64,000 bases of DNA, from contig NC_007511.1 of assembly GCF_000012945.1 (NCBI RefSeq), forward strand, positions 620,001-684,000, read 5' to 3'. The position numbers and the translations under genes are program-made. Origin of the DNA: Burkholderia lata (lineage in GTDB: Bacteria > Pseudomonadota > Gammaproteobacteria > Burkholderiales > Burkholderiaceae). This document shows, one piece after another, positions 44,310 through 53,229 of the stretch. The notes below the pieces were generated by a model that searched no databases, had not been told where the DNA came from, and saw only the letters and a list, made by a program, of their open reading frames with translations. Positions within the stretch are counted from its first letter, which is position 1. Each line of letters begins with the position of its first letter.

Positions 44310-45560
44310 ATGACCGACTCCGTGCCCGACCCCAGTCCCTTATCCCCGTTACCTGCCAACCTGTTTCGCCACGTCCCGTTCCAGCGTTTCTGGGGCACGC
44401 GCGTGATGTCTTCCCTGGCGTTCCAGATCCTGTCGGTCGCCATCGGCTGGTACGTGTACTCGCTCACGCACAGCGCGTTCGCCCTCGGTCTCGTCGGCCT
44501 CGCGCAGTTCGTGCCGATGTTCGCGCTGACGCTCGTCGTCGGGCAGGTGGCCGACCGCTACGACCGCCGGCGCATCGCGACGATCTGCCAGGGCGTCGAG
44601 GCGCTGGCCGCCGGCGTGTTCCTGCTCGGTGCCGCGCAAGGGTGGCTGGCCGCGCCGGCCGTGTATGCGCTCGCGGCGATCGTCGGCATGGCCCGTGCGT
44701 TCGAGTCGCCGTCGGTGTCGTCGCTGCTGCCGGCCGTCGTGCCGCGCACCGACCTGCCGCGTGCGACCGCCCTGTCGACGTCGGCGAACCAGGCCGCGCA
44801 GATTCTCGGGCCCGCCTTCGGCGGGCTGCTGTACGGCGTGGGCGCGCCCGCTGCGTTCGGAACGAGCGTCGTCGCATTCACGATCGCGGCAGCGCTGAGC
44901 GGCACGATTCCGTTGCGCAGCGCACCGCCCGCCCGTGAGCCGGTCACGCTGCGCTCGGTGTTTTCGGGCATCGCGTTCATCCGGCGCGAGCCGGCGATTC
45001 TCGGTGCGCTGTCGCTCGACCTGTTCGCGGTGCTGTTCGGCGGCGCGACCGCGCTGCTGCCGATCTATGCGCGCGACATCCTGCAGGTCGGCCCGTGGGG
45101 GCTCGGTGCGCTGCGTGCGGCGCCCGCGGTCGGCGCGCTCGCGGGCACGCTGTGGCTCACGCGCTTCCCGTTGAAGGGACGACCGGGCCGCGCGATGTTC
45201 GGCGGCGTGATCGCGTTCGGCATCGCGACGATCGTGTTCGGGTTGTCGCGGCACTTCGCGCTGTCGCTTGTCGCACTGGCAGCACTCGGAGTATCGGACG
45301 TGGTCAGCGTCGTCGTGCGGCTGTCGCTCGTGCAACTGCGCACGCCCGACGACATGCTCGGGCGCGTGAGCGCGGTCAATTCGCTGTTCATCGGTACGTC
45401 GAACCAGCTTGGTGAATTCGAATCGGGCGTGACGGCCGCATGGTGGGGGGCGCCGACCGCGATCGTCGTCGGCGGTATGGCGACGATTCTGGTCGCGCTC
45501 ACGTGGATGCGGTTGTTTCCTCAACTCACGAACATGAAGTCGCTCGAGCGCGACGCGTGA
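44310..45560 (+). CDS. MFS transporter of the MFS_3/EntS-like exporter group
   Basis: A 416-residue, 12-helix major facilitator. N-terminal FRHVPFQRFWGTRVMSSLAFQ, GQVADRYDRRRIATICQGVEAL (motif A) and the late RLSLVQLRTPDDMLGRVSAVNSLFIGTSNQLGEFESG block are typical of the MFS_3 group that includes the enterobactin exporter EntS. No siderophore genes are nearby, so the substrate is unknown. It is convergent with the pit gene; the stop codon lies inside a long inverted repeat. Confidence 0.88.
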   Translation: MTDSVPDPSPLSPLPANLFRHVPFQRFWGTRVMSSLAFQILSVAIGWYVYSLTHSAFALGLVGLAQFVPMFALTLVVGQVADRYDRRRIATICQGVEALAAGVFLLGAAQGWLAAPAVYALAAIVGMARAFESPSVSSLLPAVVPRTDLPRATALSTSANQAAQILGPAFGGLLYGVGAPAAFGTSVVAFTIAAALSGTIPLRSAPPAREPVTLRSVFSGIAFIRREPAILGALSLDLFAVLFGGATALLPIYARDILQVGPWGLGALRAAPAVGALAGTLWLTRFPLKGRPGRAMFGGVIAFGIATIVFGLSRHFALSLVALAALGVSDVVSVVVRLSLVQLRTPDDMLGRVSAVNSLFIGTSNQLGEFESGVTAAWWGAPTAIVVGGMATILVALTWMRLFPQLTNMKSLERDA

Positions 45561-45592
45561 CGTGTGACGCGTCGTGCGCCACACGTCACGCG
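45554..45592. terminator. Long inverted repeat between convergent MFS and pit genes
   Basis: Perfect 13-base arms CGCGTGACGTGTG and CACACGTCACGCG with a 13-base loop, overlapping the MFS stop codon. Lack of T runs suggests a two-way, possibly rho-assisted terminator. GACGCGT-type words recur within it. Confidence 0.55.
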
Positions 45593-45618
45593 TCACGCGC
45601 CCAGTCGCGCCGAAGCAA

Positions 45619-46629
45619 TCAGAAGATCCGGTGCCCGAGCCACCACCCGCCGGCCGCGAACAACGCAGCCGCGGGCAGCGTCAGCACCCACGCCCACACG
45701 ATGTTGCCGGCCACACCCCAGCGCACCGCCGACAGCTTCTGCGTCGCGCCGACACCGACGATCGCGCCGGTGATCGTGTGCGTGGTCGACACCGGAATGC
45801 CGAGGAACGACGCGAGGAACAGCGTCATCGCACCGCCGGTTTCCGCACAGAACCCACCGACCGGCTTGAGTTTCGTGATCTTCTGGCCCATCGTGCGCAC
45901 GATGCGCCAGCCGCCGAACAGCGTGCCGAGGCCCATCGACAGGTAGCACGCGCCGATTACCCACGCAGGCGGTGCATCGGCGGTCGCCGACGCATAGCCC
46001 GACGCGATCAGCAGCATCCAGATGATGCCGATCGTCTTCTGCGCGTCGTTGCCGCCGTGGCCGAGGCTGTACAGCCCGGCCGACAGCAGCTGCAGCCGGC
46101 GGAAGCGCCGGTCGACCTTGCTGGGCGCGGTACGGAAATACAGCCACGACACGCCGAGCATGAACAGCGAGCCGAGGATGAAGCCGAGCAGTGGCGAGAT
46201 GAAGATGAACGCGATGGTCTTCAGCAGCCCGTCGATGTTCAGCGAGCTCCAGCCCGACTTGGCGAGCGCCGCGCCGACGAGGCCGCCAATCAGCGCATGC
46301 GACGAGCTCGACGGGATCCCGTAGTACCACGTGATCACGTTCCAGCCGATCGCACCGACCAGCGCACCGAACACGACGTAGTGGTCGACGATCTCGGGAT
46401 CGATCGTGCCTTTACCGACGGTCTGCGCGACTTTCAGGTGAAAGATGAAATACGCGATGACGTTGAACGCCGCCGCGAACACGACGGCCTGCTGGGGCTT
46501 CAGCACCCCGGTGGACACGACGGTGGCGATCGAGTTCGCCGCGTCGTGAAAGCCGTTCATGAAGTCGAATACGAGCGCGACGAGCACCAGCGTCGCGACC
46601 ATCCAGAGGGCGAGTTGTATCGAATGCAT
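45619..46629 (-). CDS. Low-affinity inorganic phosphate transporter (Pit family)
   Basis: A 336-residue PiT family H+/phosphate symporter. The two signature repeats are present: FDFMNGFHDAANSIATVVSTG near residue 21 and GHGGNDAQKTIGIIW near 190, and the PSSSSHALIGGLVGA and PVSTTHTITGAIVGVGATQ segments. It starts 13 bases after the DUF47 gene, so both are on one message; DUF47 and Pit proteins are known partners. Start at 46629 is chosen by homology over a longer frame. Confidence 0.93.
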   Translation of the reverse strand: MHSIQLALWMVATLVLVALVFDFMNGFHDAANSIATVVSTGVLKPQQAVVFAAAFNVIAYFIFHLKVAQTVGKGTIDPEIVDHYVVFGALVGAIGWNVITWYYGIPSSSSHALIGGLVGAALAKSGWSSLNIDGLLKTIAFIFISPLLGFILGSLFMLGVSWLYFRTAPSKVDRRFRRLQLLSAGLYSLGHGGNDAQKTIGIIWMLLIASGYASATADAPPAWVIGACYLSMGLGTLFGGWRIVRTMGQKITKLKPVGGFCAETGGAMTLFLASFLGIPVSTTHTITGAIVGVGATQKLSAVRWGVAGNIVWAWVLTLPAAALFAAGGWWLGHRIF

Positions 46630-46642
46630 CTTGTTGATTCGC

Positions 46643-47269
46643 TCAGGCGTTTTCCAGCACGATGCCTTCGATGATGTTCGCGACATCCTCGAATTTGTCG
46701 GTGATGCGTTCGAGCAGGTCGTAGACACCCTTCAGCTTGATGAGCGTCTTCACGTCGATGTCGTCGCGAAAGAGTTTCGATATCGCGGATCGCAGCACGC
46801 GGTCGGCACGCGTTTCGAGCGCATCGATCTCTTCGCATGCCTTGAGGATCTGCGCCGACTCCTTCATGTCGGACAGCCGGTTGACTGCGATCTGTGCTTG
46901 CAGCGCGGCCTGCACGACGATGTCCGCGAGCTCGCTGGCCTCCTCGGTGACGGACTTCAGGTCGTAGACCACGACGGTGGTCGCGACGTCCTCCATCAGG
47001 TCGAGGATGTCGTCCATCGTCGTGACCAGCTTGTGGATCTCGTCGCGATCGAGCGGCGTGATGAACGTCTTGTGCAGCAAGTCGATCGCATCGTGCGCGA
47101 GTTTGTCGCCGGTTCGTTCGGTGGTCTGGACGTTGGCCATGGCCAGCTCGGCATCGTCGAGATTGTCGAGGAGCATCTGAACCTCGCATGCGGCCAGCAC
47201 GATGTGCTGCGCATGCGTGTCGAAGAAGTCGAAAAAGCGGTTTTCGACGGGGAGGAAGCGTCCAAGCAT
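46643..47269 (-). CDS. DUF47 PhoU-like Pit accessory protein
   Basis: A 208-residue all-alpha protein of the DUF47 family (PhoU-like, formerly TIGR00153). FFDFFDTHAQHIVLAACE, ERTGDKLAHDAIDLLHKTFITPLDRDEIHKL (residues 50-80) and DDILDLMEDVATTVVVYDL are the family marks, including Asp/Glu clusters for metal binding. It is thought to regulate the adjacent Pit transporter. A ribosome site ggag lies five bases before the ATG. Part of a three-gene minus-strand unit with the oxygenase upstream. Confidence 0.93.
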   Translation of the reverse strand: MLGRFLPVENRFFDFFDTHAQHIVLAACEVQMLLDNLDDAELAMANVQTTERTGDKLAHDAIDLLHKTFITPLDRDEIHKLVTTMDDILDLMEDVATTVVVYDLKSVTEEASELADIVVQAALQAQIAVNRLSDMKESAQILKACEEIDALETRADRVLRSAISKLFRDDIDVKTLIKLKGVYDLLERITDKFEDVANIIEGIVLENA

Positions 47270-47306
47270 GGATTCTCCGGGGAAAAGGTGGGCGGGATGG
47301 CGCGGG

Positions 47307-48128
47307 TCAGGCTGCGCACGGGCGGCACAGCGTGCTGTTACCGAATGCGACGTGCCGGTGTTCGGCGAGGGCCCGCAAGTCCAGCGGACGCGGGTTGACG
47401 ATCGTGTGGGCGTGCCCGGCGGACAGGTTGGGGTTGACGAAGTACATCAGCGACTTGCGCCGTGCGCGCGTGCGCGGGCGTTCGACCGCGTGCTGCATCG
47501 CCGGCACTTCGCCGTCGGTGAGCGCTTCGAGTAATGAACCGGCCAGCACGATCATTTCGTCGGGCCGCGGCAGCGCGGAAACTGGCGATGAGTCGGGCAG
47601 CAGGACCAGGCCGGGTGCGGTCGGGCGGATGAACGACAGCAGGTGGCCGTCCTCGTGCGGATCCTGCAGGTACGCGCGGTCGTGACTGCCGTGTTGCTGC
47701 TCGTACGCGCAGAACTGCAGGTAGGAGCTGTGCCGGACCGGCGGCTGCGGCGTGCCGCCGAGGTTGTCGCATACCGCATCGAGCAGGTCCTGCGCGATGG
47801 CGTGGAGGCAGGCTTCGTAGGCGGCCATCTCGCGGTAGAACTCGGACTTCGCCAGCGCAAAGCCGTGATGCGTGTCGCGCCGTGCGACCCAGTAGCAGAA
47901 CCGGTCGCACAGATCCGGCCGATCGGGCGTATGCGAGTATTCGAGCCCGAACGGCAGGAAGCCGTCGGTGTGATCGGGAAACGAGAACGCGAGCTTTTGC
48001 TTGCGCTCCAGCTGGTCATAGGCTGCCGTGAGCCGGTCGAAATGCACGAGCAGCGCATAGGGCATCTTGAAGTAGACGTAGCTGTCGCGGATCAGGCGGC
48101 TCGCATGGAGTTTCATACGGTTTTGCAT
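47307..48128 (-). CDS. Isopenicillin N synthase-like 2-oxoglutarate/Fe(II) oxygenase
   Basis: A 273-residue protein of the non-heme iron dioxygenase superfamily. The iron-binding HxD is in QDPHEDGHLLSF, the distal His in PAMQHAVERP, and the co-substrate Arg-x-Ser-type motif in RARRKSLMYFVNPNL. The N-terminal part (SYVYFKMP, FSFPDHTDGFLPFGLEYSH) resembles isopenicillin N synthase-like proteins. The start at 48128 has GGAG six bases upstream. It is transcribed ahead of DUF47 and pit with only 37 bases between, so it is probably in their operon. The substrate is unknown; the link to phosphate transport is unusual. Confidence 0.75.
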   Translation of the reverse strand: MQNRMKLHASRLIRDSYVYFKMPYALLVHFDRLTAAYDQLERKQKLAFSFPDHTDGFLPFGLEYSHTPDRPDLCDRFCYWVARRDTHHGFALAKSEFYREMAAYEACLHAIAQDLLDAVCDNLGGTPQPPVRHSSYLQFCAYEQQHGSHDRAYLQDPHEDGHLLSFIRPTAPGLVLLPDSSPVSALPRPDEMIVLAGSLLEALTDGEVPAMQHAVERPRTRARRKSLMYFVNPNLSAGHAHTIVNPRPLDLRALAEHRHVAFGNSTLCRPCAA

Positions 48129-49057
48129 GGTGTTCTCCCGGTACATCGGACATGGCGTGGTGCCGAAAGGCGGGCATTGCCGCGTTGCGGGCACATGAGA
48201 GGGCGGGGCGTGGTGTGCGCGATCGGGGCGGCGTCATCGCGAAGCACGTGACGAGGCCGCGGCGGCTCGACGTAAATGACGTGCGGGATGGCGACGCGGG
48301 AGCGCGTCCTTGCGGCTGTCGTGGGTGAACCGGTGTTGCCGGTTCGACTGAGCGGAGATAGCGAGTCGTGTCATGCGTGCTCCAGGCGCCGGACGGCACA
48401 CGGCGGGAGCGTCATGACGTCAACGACGGACGTGCGCTTCCCGCCGCGTCGCGTCGGGTGCGATCGGCTGATAAGTGGCTGGGATTCGGGTGTTCGCCGG
48501 CATGGCGTGCGAACGCGTGCCGGCGCGGCTTAATCGGCTACTGTCGTCGTCCATTTCGAACTCCTGTCTATTTGCGCGGCACGTGCGTGTGCCTGGGCCG
48601 AACACGCGCGGGCATGCGGCCGGACACACGCACGCGACGCGGGTCACGTACGGACGCCGCCCGGGTGTCGAGCGGCCACTGAATTGTCGAGTACGGGAAC
48701 TTCGGATCGACGGCACGCCGATCCTGAAAGACACCGCATCCTGCTATCCCGGGATGCGGCAGAAGACAAGGCTCTGCGAAGCTTCCTCAGGCGGCAGTCA
48801 GGTTGGTACAGGACCAACTACAACTCGCATCGGTAGGCACAGAAGCCTCCATGAATGAAAACGAGTGCGATGGTAAGAGGGAACCGCGCGGCGCGTCAAT
48901 CGAAAACTTCATACGTGTTTCGCGCGGGTTCGGCGGCGGGTAGCCCGGGTGCGATCAGGTGCCGCCGGCGATGTGCAGGAACAATTTCGGGACAGCGGAT
49001 GAAGCCTGGCCGGCAGGCCTGGTTGAACGGGTCAACGCGGTTTGCCGGCGTCGGGCA
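48129..49057. other. Long intergenic region with no recognised gene
   Basis: About 930 bases between the oxygenase and YbjQ genes. It holds one small ORF with a strong ribosome site (listed separately), a 30-residue + strand ORF at 48851-48943 without a ribosome site, a hairpin CCGCATCC (48734-48741)/GGATGCGG (48752-48759), and an operator-like inverted repeat GTTGGT-ACAGG-ACCAAC at 48802-48818. Longer open frames here are GC-driven and lack codon bias. A small RNA is possible but not shown. Confidence 0.5.
48420..48554 (-). CDS. Small ORF, 44 residues, hypothetical
   Basis: The ATG at 48554 has a perfect AGGAG with a six-base gap. The product begins with a run of acidic residues (MDDDSSRLSRAG) and is otherwise polar, rich in Arg, Pro and Ala, with no membrane segment. 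It lies upstream of and co-directional with the oxygenase operon, more than 290 bases away. Only the ribosome site and location support it; no family was recognised. Confidence 0.35.
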   Translation of the reverse strand: MDDDSSRLSRAGTRSHAMPANTRIPATYQPIAPDATRREAHVRR

Positions 49058-49417
49058 TCATGCCGGTTCGACGATCACGGCCGTGCCGTAGCAAATGACT
49101 TCGGTCACACCCGAACCGATCTCGGTCGAGTCGTAGCGCATCGCGACGATCGCGTTCGCGCCGACCTTGCGTGCATCGGCGAGCATCTTCTCGAACGCAT
49201 GCTCGCGCGCCTTCTCGCACAGCGACGTATAGAGCGTGATGTTGCCGCCGAAGATCGTCTGCAGCGCTGCGCCGAACGAGCCGACGATCGAGCGCGAGCG
49301 CACGATGATGCCTTGGGCGACGCCCAGCGAGCGGACGGTCGTATGGCCGGGCAGGTCGAACGCCGTCGTAACGCGAGCGGGCGACAGATCGTCGAGGGAG
49401 CGGGTGGTATCGATCAT
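49058..49417 (-). CDS. YbjQ/UPF0145-family protein
   Basis: A 119-residue small cytoplasmic protein. [52 protein letters not shown] (residues 67-98) and a final [12 protein letters not shown] are the UPF0145 (YbjQ) family marks; the family forms pentamers and has been called a heavy-metal-binding domain, but its function is not known. Normal length, isolated gene. Confidence 0.9.
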   Translation of the reverse strand: MIDTTRSLDDLSPARVTTAFDLPGHTTVRSLGVAQGIIVRSRSIVGSFGAALQTIFGGNITLYTSLCEKAREHAFEKMLADARKVGANAIVAMRYDSTEIGSGVTEVICYGTAVIVEPA

Positions 49418-49636
49418 GGCAGGCGTGGATAGCGGAGTGGTCGAGTCACGATTCTATCCGGACGCGCGCGCGAAGCCGGCAGCGAGACTTGTGCAATTTC
49501 GCGATGTCGCCGGGTGCCCGACAGGGAGGCGGCATTCTTTAACGAATGTGTCAGCGACCGCCGGTAGCAGAACTTTCCGCGGCGATGAGCCCGCACCGCT
49601 ACCGGATCCAGGGCGCGCTCGTTCGACCGGAGTCGC

Positions 49637-49670
49637 CGGGAAGGAAGCACTTGCCGTCGCTTCCTTCCCG
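49637..49670 (-). terminator. Hairpin terminator after the aminopeptidase gene
   Basis: Perfect 12-base-pair stem CGGGAAGGAAGC/GCTTCCTTCCCG with a 10-base loop, 12 bases beyond the aminopeptidase stop on its strand. No T tract is present. Confidence 0.6.
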
Positions 49671-49681
49671 ACCGCACACCG

Positions 49682-50935
49682 TCAGGGCTTCACGGTCGTG
49701 CCGCCGTTGCCACCGAGATCGACCGCATAGGCGAGCGCCAGCTTGCCGAACTTCAACGCATGATTCGCCTGCCGATCCGAATTCTCCAGCGTGTCGTTCA
49801 CGGTATGGATATACGGACTGTCGTTCTGGTCGGCCTCGAACGGGAACGACGCCGGATACCCTTGCGCATTCCACGACGCGTGATCCGAGCACGCATACCC
49901 GCACTGCGACGTGCCGATCGCGAGTTCCGGCAGGTAGGTCTTCGCCAGATTCGTCAGGTAGGTGTTCTGCGTCGCGTTCGTGTAGTCGGTGATCAGGTAG
50001 ATATCCTTCGGATCGCCCTTGTAGTTCGTCATGTCGAGCTGCAGCACGCCGACCACGTTCGCATTCTGCGTGCGGAACTGCTTCGCGATCGCTTTCGAGC
50101 CGAGCAGCCCGGCTTCCTCGGCTGCGTACCCGACGAACTTGATCGTCCGCTTCGGCTTGTAGTTGTTCGCCAGCAGCACGCGCAGCGCTTCGGTGAGGCT
50201 GGCGATGCCCGATGCGTCGTCGTCCGCGCCGGGCGAGCGCGTGTTCTCCGTCGTACGGCCGACCGTCGAATCGAGGTGGCCACCGAGCACGATGGTGCCC
50301 GCGGCCGGATCGCTGCCGCGAATCGTCAGGATCACGGATTTCTGCGGAAAGCCCGTATGCGCGAACTGCTCGACGGTGACGTCGGCGCGCGAACCCGCCA
50401 GCTGCTTCCACTGCAAGGCGAGCCAGTCCGACGCGGCGACGCCGTGCGACGTCGTGTAGTAGCGGTTCGTGAAGCCGGACAGCGACGTGATCGTGCCGAC
50501 GATGTTGCTGGCCTGCAGCTGCTGGATCCACGTGCCGATCTGCGGCGCGTTCGATACCTTGTACACGGAGGCCGTGGCCTGCTTCGCGAGCGTCGGCGGC
50601 AACGGCTGCAGCGCCTGGCGCGCGTCGTCGAACGAATCGTGCACGACATAGCCGGGCCCGTGGCCGCGCGTATGGTGGACGGCGTGGGCGAGCTCGCCGA
50701 GCCGCGAATCGTCGATTTCGACGACGTGGACGGTTTCGCGGCGCGCGGCGCCGTCGGCCGTTTTGCCGGCGTCGAGGGTCGTGCTGTATTGCGCGGTGGC
50801 GCTGGCGTCGATGCGTTGCAACTGGCGGAACGCCGAGTCGCCGAGCGTGATCCATACCGGCGTCGCGTGCGCGGCGGCGGTCAGCAGCATGCCGCCGAGC
50901 GCGGCGCTCAGGCGGGTCGGTTTCAGAGTAGGCAT
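49682..50935 (-). CDS. Secreted M28 leucyl-type aminopeptidase
   Basis: A 417-residue zinc aminopeptidase with a signal peptide (LSAALGGMLLTAAAHA). A pro-region of about 110 residues precedes the M28E catalytic domain. Metal and catalytic residues are visible in VLGGHLDSTVG (His, Asp), GADDDASG (bridging Asp), GYAAEEAGLLGS (Glu pair), LQLDMTNYKG (Asp) and YIHTVNDT (His), as in the Vibrio proteolyticus enzyme. It lies 79 bases downstream of the ZmpB-like protease gene on the same strand; the two are likely expressed together to digest extracellular protein. A similar pairing is remembered from B. cenocepacia. Confidence 0.9.
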   Translation of the reverse strand: MPTLKPTRLSAALGGMLLTAAAHATPVWITLGDSAFRQLQRIDASATAQYSTTLDAGKTADGAARRETVHVVEIDDSRLGELAHAVHHTRGHGPGYVVHDSFDDARQALQPLPPTLAKQATASVYKVSNAPQIGTWIQQLQASNIVGTITSLSGFTNRYYTTSHGVAASDWLALQWKQLAGSRADVTVEQFAHTGFPQKSVILTIRGSDPAAGTIVLGGHLDSTVGRTTENTRSPGADDDASGIASLTEALRVLLANNYKPKRTIKFVGYAAEEAGLLGSKAIAKQFRTQNANVVGVLQLDMTNYKGDPKDIYLITDYTNATQNTYLTNLAKTYLPELAIGTSQCGYACSDHASWNAQGYPASFPFEADQNDSPYIHTVNDTLENSDRQANHALKFGKLALAYAVDLGGNGGTTVKP

Positions 50936-51014
50936 GTTCGATCTCGTGAGGATGGCGATGTCGAGGAAGAGGGCGTGCCGCAGGTCGTGCGATGCGCCCC
51001 CGCCTGCTGCGGAA

Positions 51015-52727
51015 TTACGACTTCTTCGGTACGGTCACGCCGTACGTGCAACTCTGGTTGTATGCATTGCCGATCGCGGTGAGCTGCGCGTTGCTGTAGC
51101 CGAGCGCGGACGCAGCCGTCAGCACGGCCTGCGCGGCGGCCTTCTGGTTGGTCGAGCTGTTGGTCATCGACAAGCCTTTCAGGAACGCCTTGTCCATCGC
51201 CTGCGCACCGATCGCGTCGCGCGCGACGAGGTTGCACGACGCCCAGTACTGGCCGGCCGTATGGATCTCCGCGCCGCGTGCCTGCGCGTAGGTGCGCCCG
51301 ACGTTCCAGTTGGTCACGCGGCCGCCCCAGAACTCGTTGTGGCCGTCCCAGTTGTAGACCCAGTGGTATTGCGCGTCCGACGGGCTCCACTGGTTGAAGT
51401 CGCGGCTGTACGCGGCGGCGAGATAGTCGCCGGTGCCTTCCGACAAGCCTTCCTGCTGCGACAGGCCGCCGTTCGTCACCCAGTCGTGGATGCCGTGGCC
51501 GAGCTCGTGGATCACGACGTCCGCATCCTCGGCATCATCGACGCCGCCTTGCCCGAAGGTCAGCCGGCCGCTGCTCGACGAGTACGACGAGTTGTCGTCG
51601 CCCGATTCGCCGTGCGGGTCGTACTGCACGCCACCGGTGTACTGGTACGGCAACGCCTTGATGCCGAGCGTCTGGTTCACGTAACGCAGGAACGTGTCGA
51701 TGTGGTAGTACGCATTCACGGCCTCGAAATACAGGTTGCCGCGCGTGAATTCGAACGTGGGCGTCGACTGCACGGGGCACGCCTTGTCGAGCGGCGCATC
51801 GAAATCGACGCACGCCGCGTACGGACCCGACAGCGAATAACGCCCGCCCGACTGCGCGAGATCCTTCAACGTCACGCGTACGCGCGCAGCGGTGAGCTGC
51901 GACGAATCGCCGTCGTTGTTGTCCTTGTAGCCCGTGCTGCCGTAGCTGCTCTTGGTCGACGACAGCGGATCGGGCCGGAATACGAATCCCGTGCCGTCGG
52001 TCGCGTAGAACGCCTTGTCCTCGGCGCGCAGTACCTCGCCGCTGCCGGAGTCGATCAGCAGTTCCCAGTCGCCTTTCGGGCCGTCGTTCGGGCGGCCGCG
52101 CACCTTCCATGCGGTATGCGTGCCGGTCTTGTCGACGAACGCGACGAGCTGCGCATCCAGGTTCGTGAAGCCGCTCACGCCGAGATACGCACGGGCGCGG
52201 TCGAGCGCCTGCTGCTGGTCGACGGCCTGCGACTTGCGCGACGTCGCAACCACGCCGTTGATCGTGTTGCTCGCGACGTACAGGATGCGGCCGTCCTTCG
52301 CGACCGTCACCGCGATATCGCTGCCGTACACGGGCAATCCGGCTGCCTGCTGCTGCAGGCGCACGACGGTGAAATCGGCATCACTGCGCTCCGACGTGAC
52401 GACGAGGCTTGCGAGCGCGGTCGCGTCAAGTCCGAGCTGCGTGGCCTGCGACGCGACAAAGTCGCGCGCGGTGGCGGCGGGTGTCGTGGCGGTTTTCTTC
52501 GCGCGGTACGCGGGGTTGTACAACGTGACGGCGACGCCGTCCGGGCGGAACTGCCCGGCGGCAGTATCGGCCTTGGCGGCCGCCGGTGCGACGCCGCGCG
52601 TCAGGCTTTCGCGCAGGCTCGTTGCTTGCGGATTCGAGACTTTCGTATCGGCCGCGGTGCCGCCGACGATGCCGAAACCGAGCGCGAGACCCAGGGCGAG
52701 CGGCAGTGCTTTGCGTGATGTCTGCAT
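51015..52727 (-). CDS. zmpB: ZmpB-like secreted zinc metalloprotease preproprotein
   Basis: A 570-residue preproprotein: signal peptide (ALPLALGLALGFGIVGGTAA), a FTP/PepSY-like pro-domain (about 30-240) and a gluzincin catalytic domain. The zinc site is HELGH with His407, Glu408 and His411, and the third ligand Glu430 lies in GLSEGTGDY, 19 residues later. The wording is between thermolysin (M4) and fungalysin (M36) types. In B. cenocepacia the extracellular protease ZmpB has this size and neighbours an M28 aminopeptidase and lies some tens of genes from rhlA, which is why the symbol is proposed. ZmpB is a quorum-sensing-regulated secreted protease in that species; no convincing CepR box was seen here. 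Confidence 0.75.
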   Translation of the reverse strand: MQTSRKALPLALGLALGFGIVGGTAADTKVSNPQATSLRESLTRGVAPAAAKADTAAGQFRPDGVAVTLYNPAYRAKKTATTPAATARDFVASQATQLGLDATALASLVVTSERSDADFTVVRLQQQAAGLPVYGSDIAVTVAKDGRILYVASNTINGVVATSRKSQAVDQQQALDRARAYLGVSGFTNLDAQLVAFVDKTGTHTAWKVRGRPNDGPKGDWELLIDSGSGEVLRAEDKAFYATDGTGFVFRPDPLSSTKSSYGSTGYKDNNDGDSSQLTAARVRVTLKDLAQSGGRYSLSGPYAACVDFDAPLDKACPVQSTPTFEFTRGNLYFEAVNAYYHIDTFLRYVNQTLGIKALPYQYTGGVQYDPHGESGDDNSSYSSSSGRLTFGQGGVDDAEDADVVIHELGHGIHDWVTNGGLSQQEGLSEGTGDYLAAAYSRDFNQWSPSDAQYHWVYNWDGHNEFWGGRVTNWNVGRTYAQARGAEIHTAGQYWASCNLVARDAIGAQAMDKAFLKGLSMTNSSTNQKAAAQAVLTAASALGYSNAQLTAIGNAYNQSCTYGVTVPKKS

Positions 52728-53229
52728 ACGTGATCCTCATCTCAACGGTTGGACACGCCCGCGCGTTCGTGGCGCGCAGGCACGACACGGCCCGCGCGCC
52801 GGCTCGATCAAGCCGGTGCGGCGAAGCGGTGTTGGGGGTGTCGACTGACTAAGGAACCCTAAATGTCAGGTCGAAAAGAAACAGGCAGGCGAAGCGGGGG
52901 AGAAGCAGAACGAGAAGCGGGCGAAGAAGCGAACGGCAGGCAGGTGCGGCGACGGCGAAGCGAGCATCGTCATGTCATACCCCTCGGATCGAATCGATAT
53001 CGGTTGGCAGCCGGTGCGGCGCGATGCATGTCGAGATGCAGCGCGCATGTCGTTAGGCTGCCTATCTAACTTTTTTTGGTATGTTACAGAATATTTTCAA
53101 CGACATTCCAATTTATTTTCGACGACCGCTTCAGTCCGTCGATCAATCGCCGGCATTGTTCAGCGAGCGGCGGGAAACGCCGCCGGAACGCGCAATACCG
53201 CGCTGGATTGTGCTTAAAGCCCGCGACGA
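52728..53229. promoter_or_regulatory. Control region of zmpB and gap to the AraC regulator
   Basis: About 500 bases without a gene. The part near zmpB holds a distant inverted pair CTGAC...GTCAG (about 52845-52870) and a purine-rich stretch (52880-52950). The segment 53070-53130 is markedly AT-rich (TTTTTTTGGTATG, AATATTTTC), suggesting a promoter or the end of a horizontally acquired patch. No specific binding site could be assigned. Confidence 0.4.

Noticed and set aside
52845..52870. A CTGAC...GTCAG inverted pair before zmpB as a possible CepR box.
   Set aside because: Spacing and bases do not fit the CTG-n10-CAG type of LuxR-family sites.
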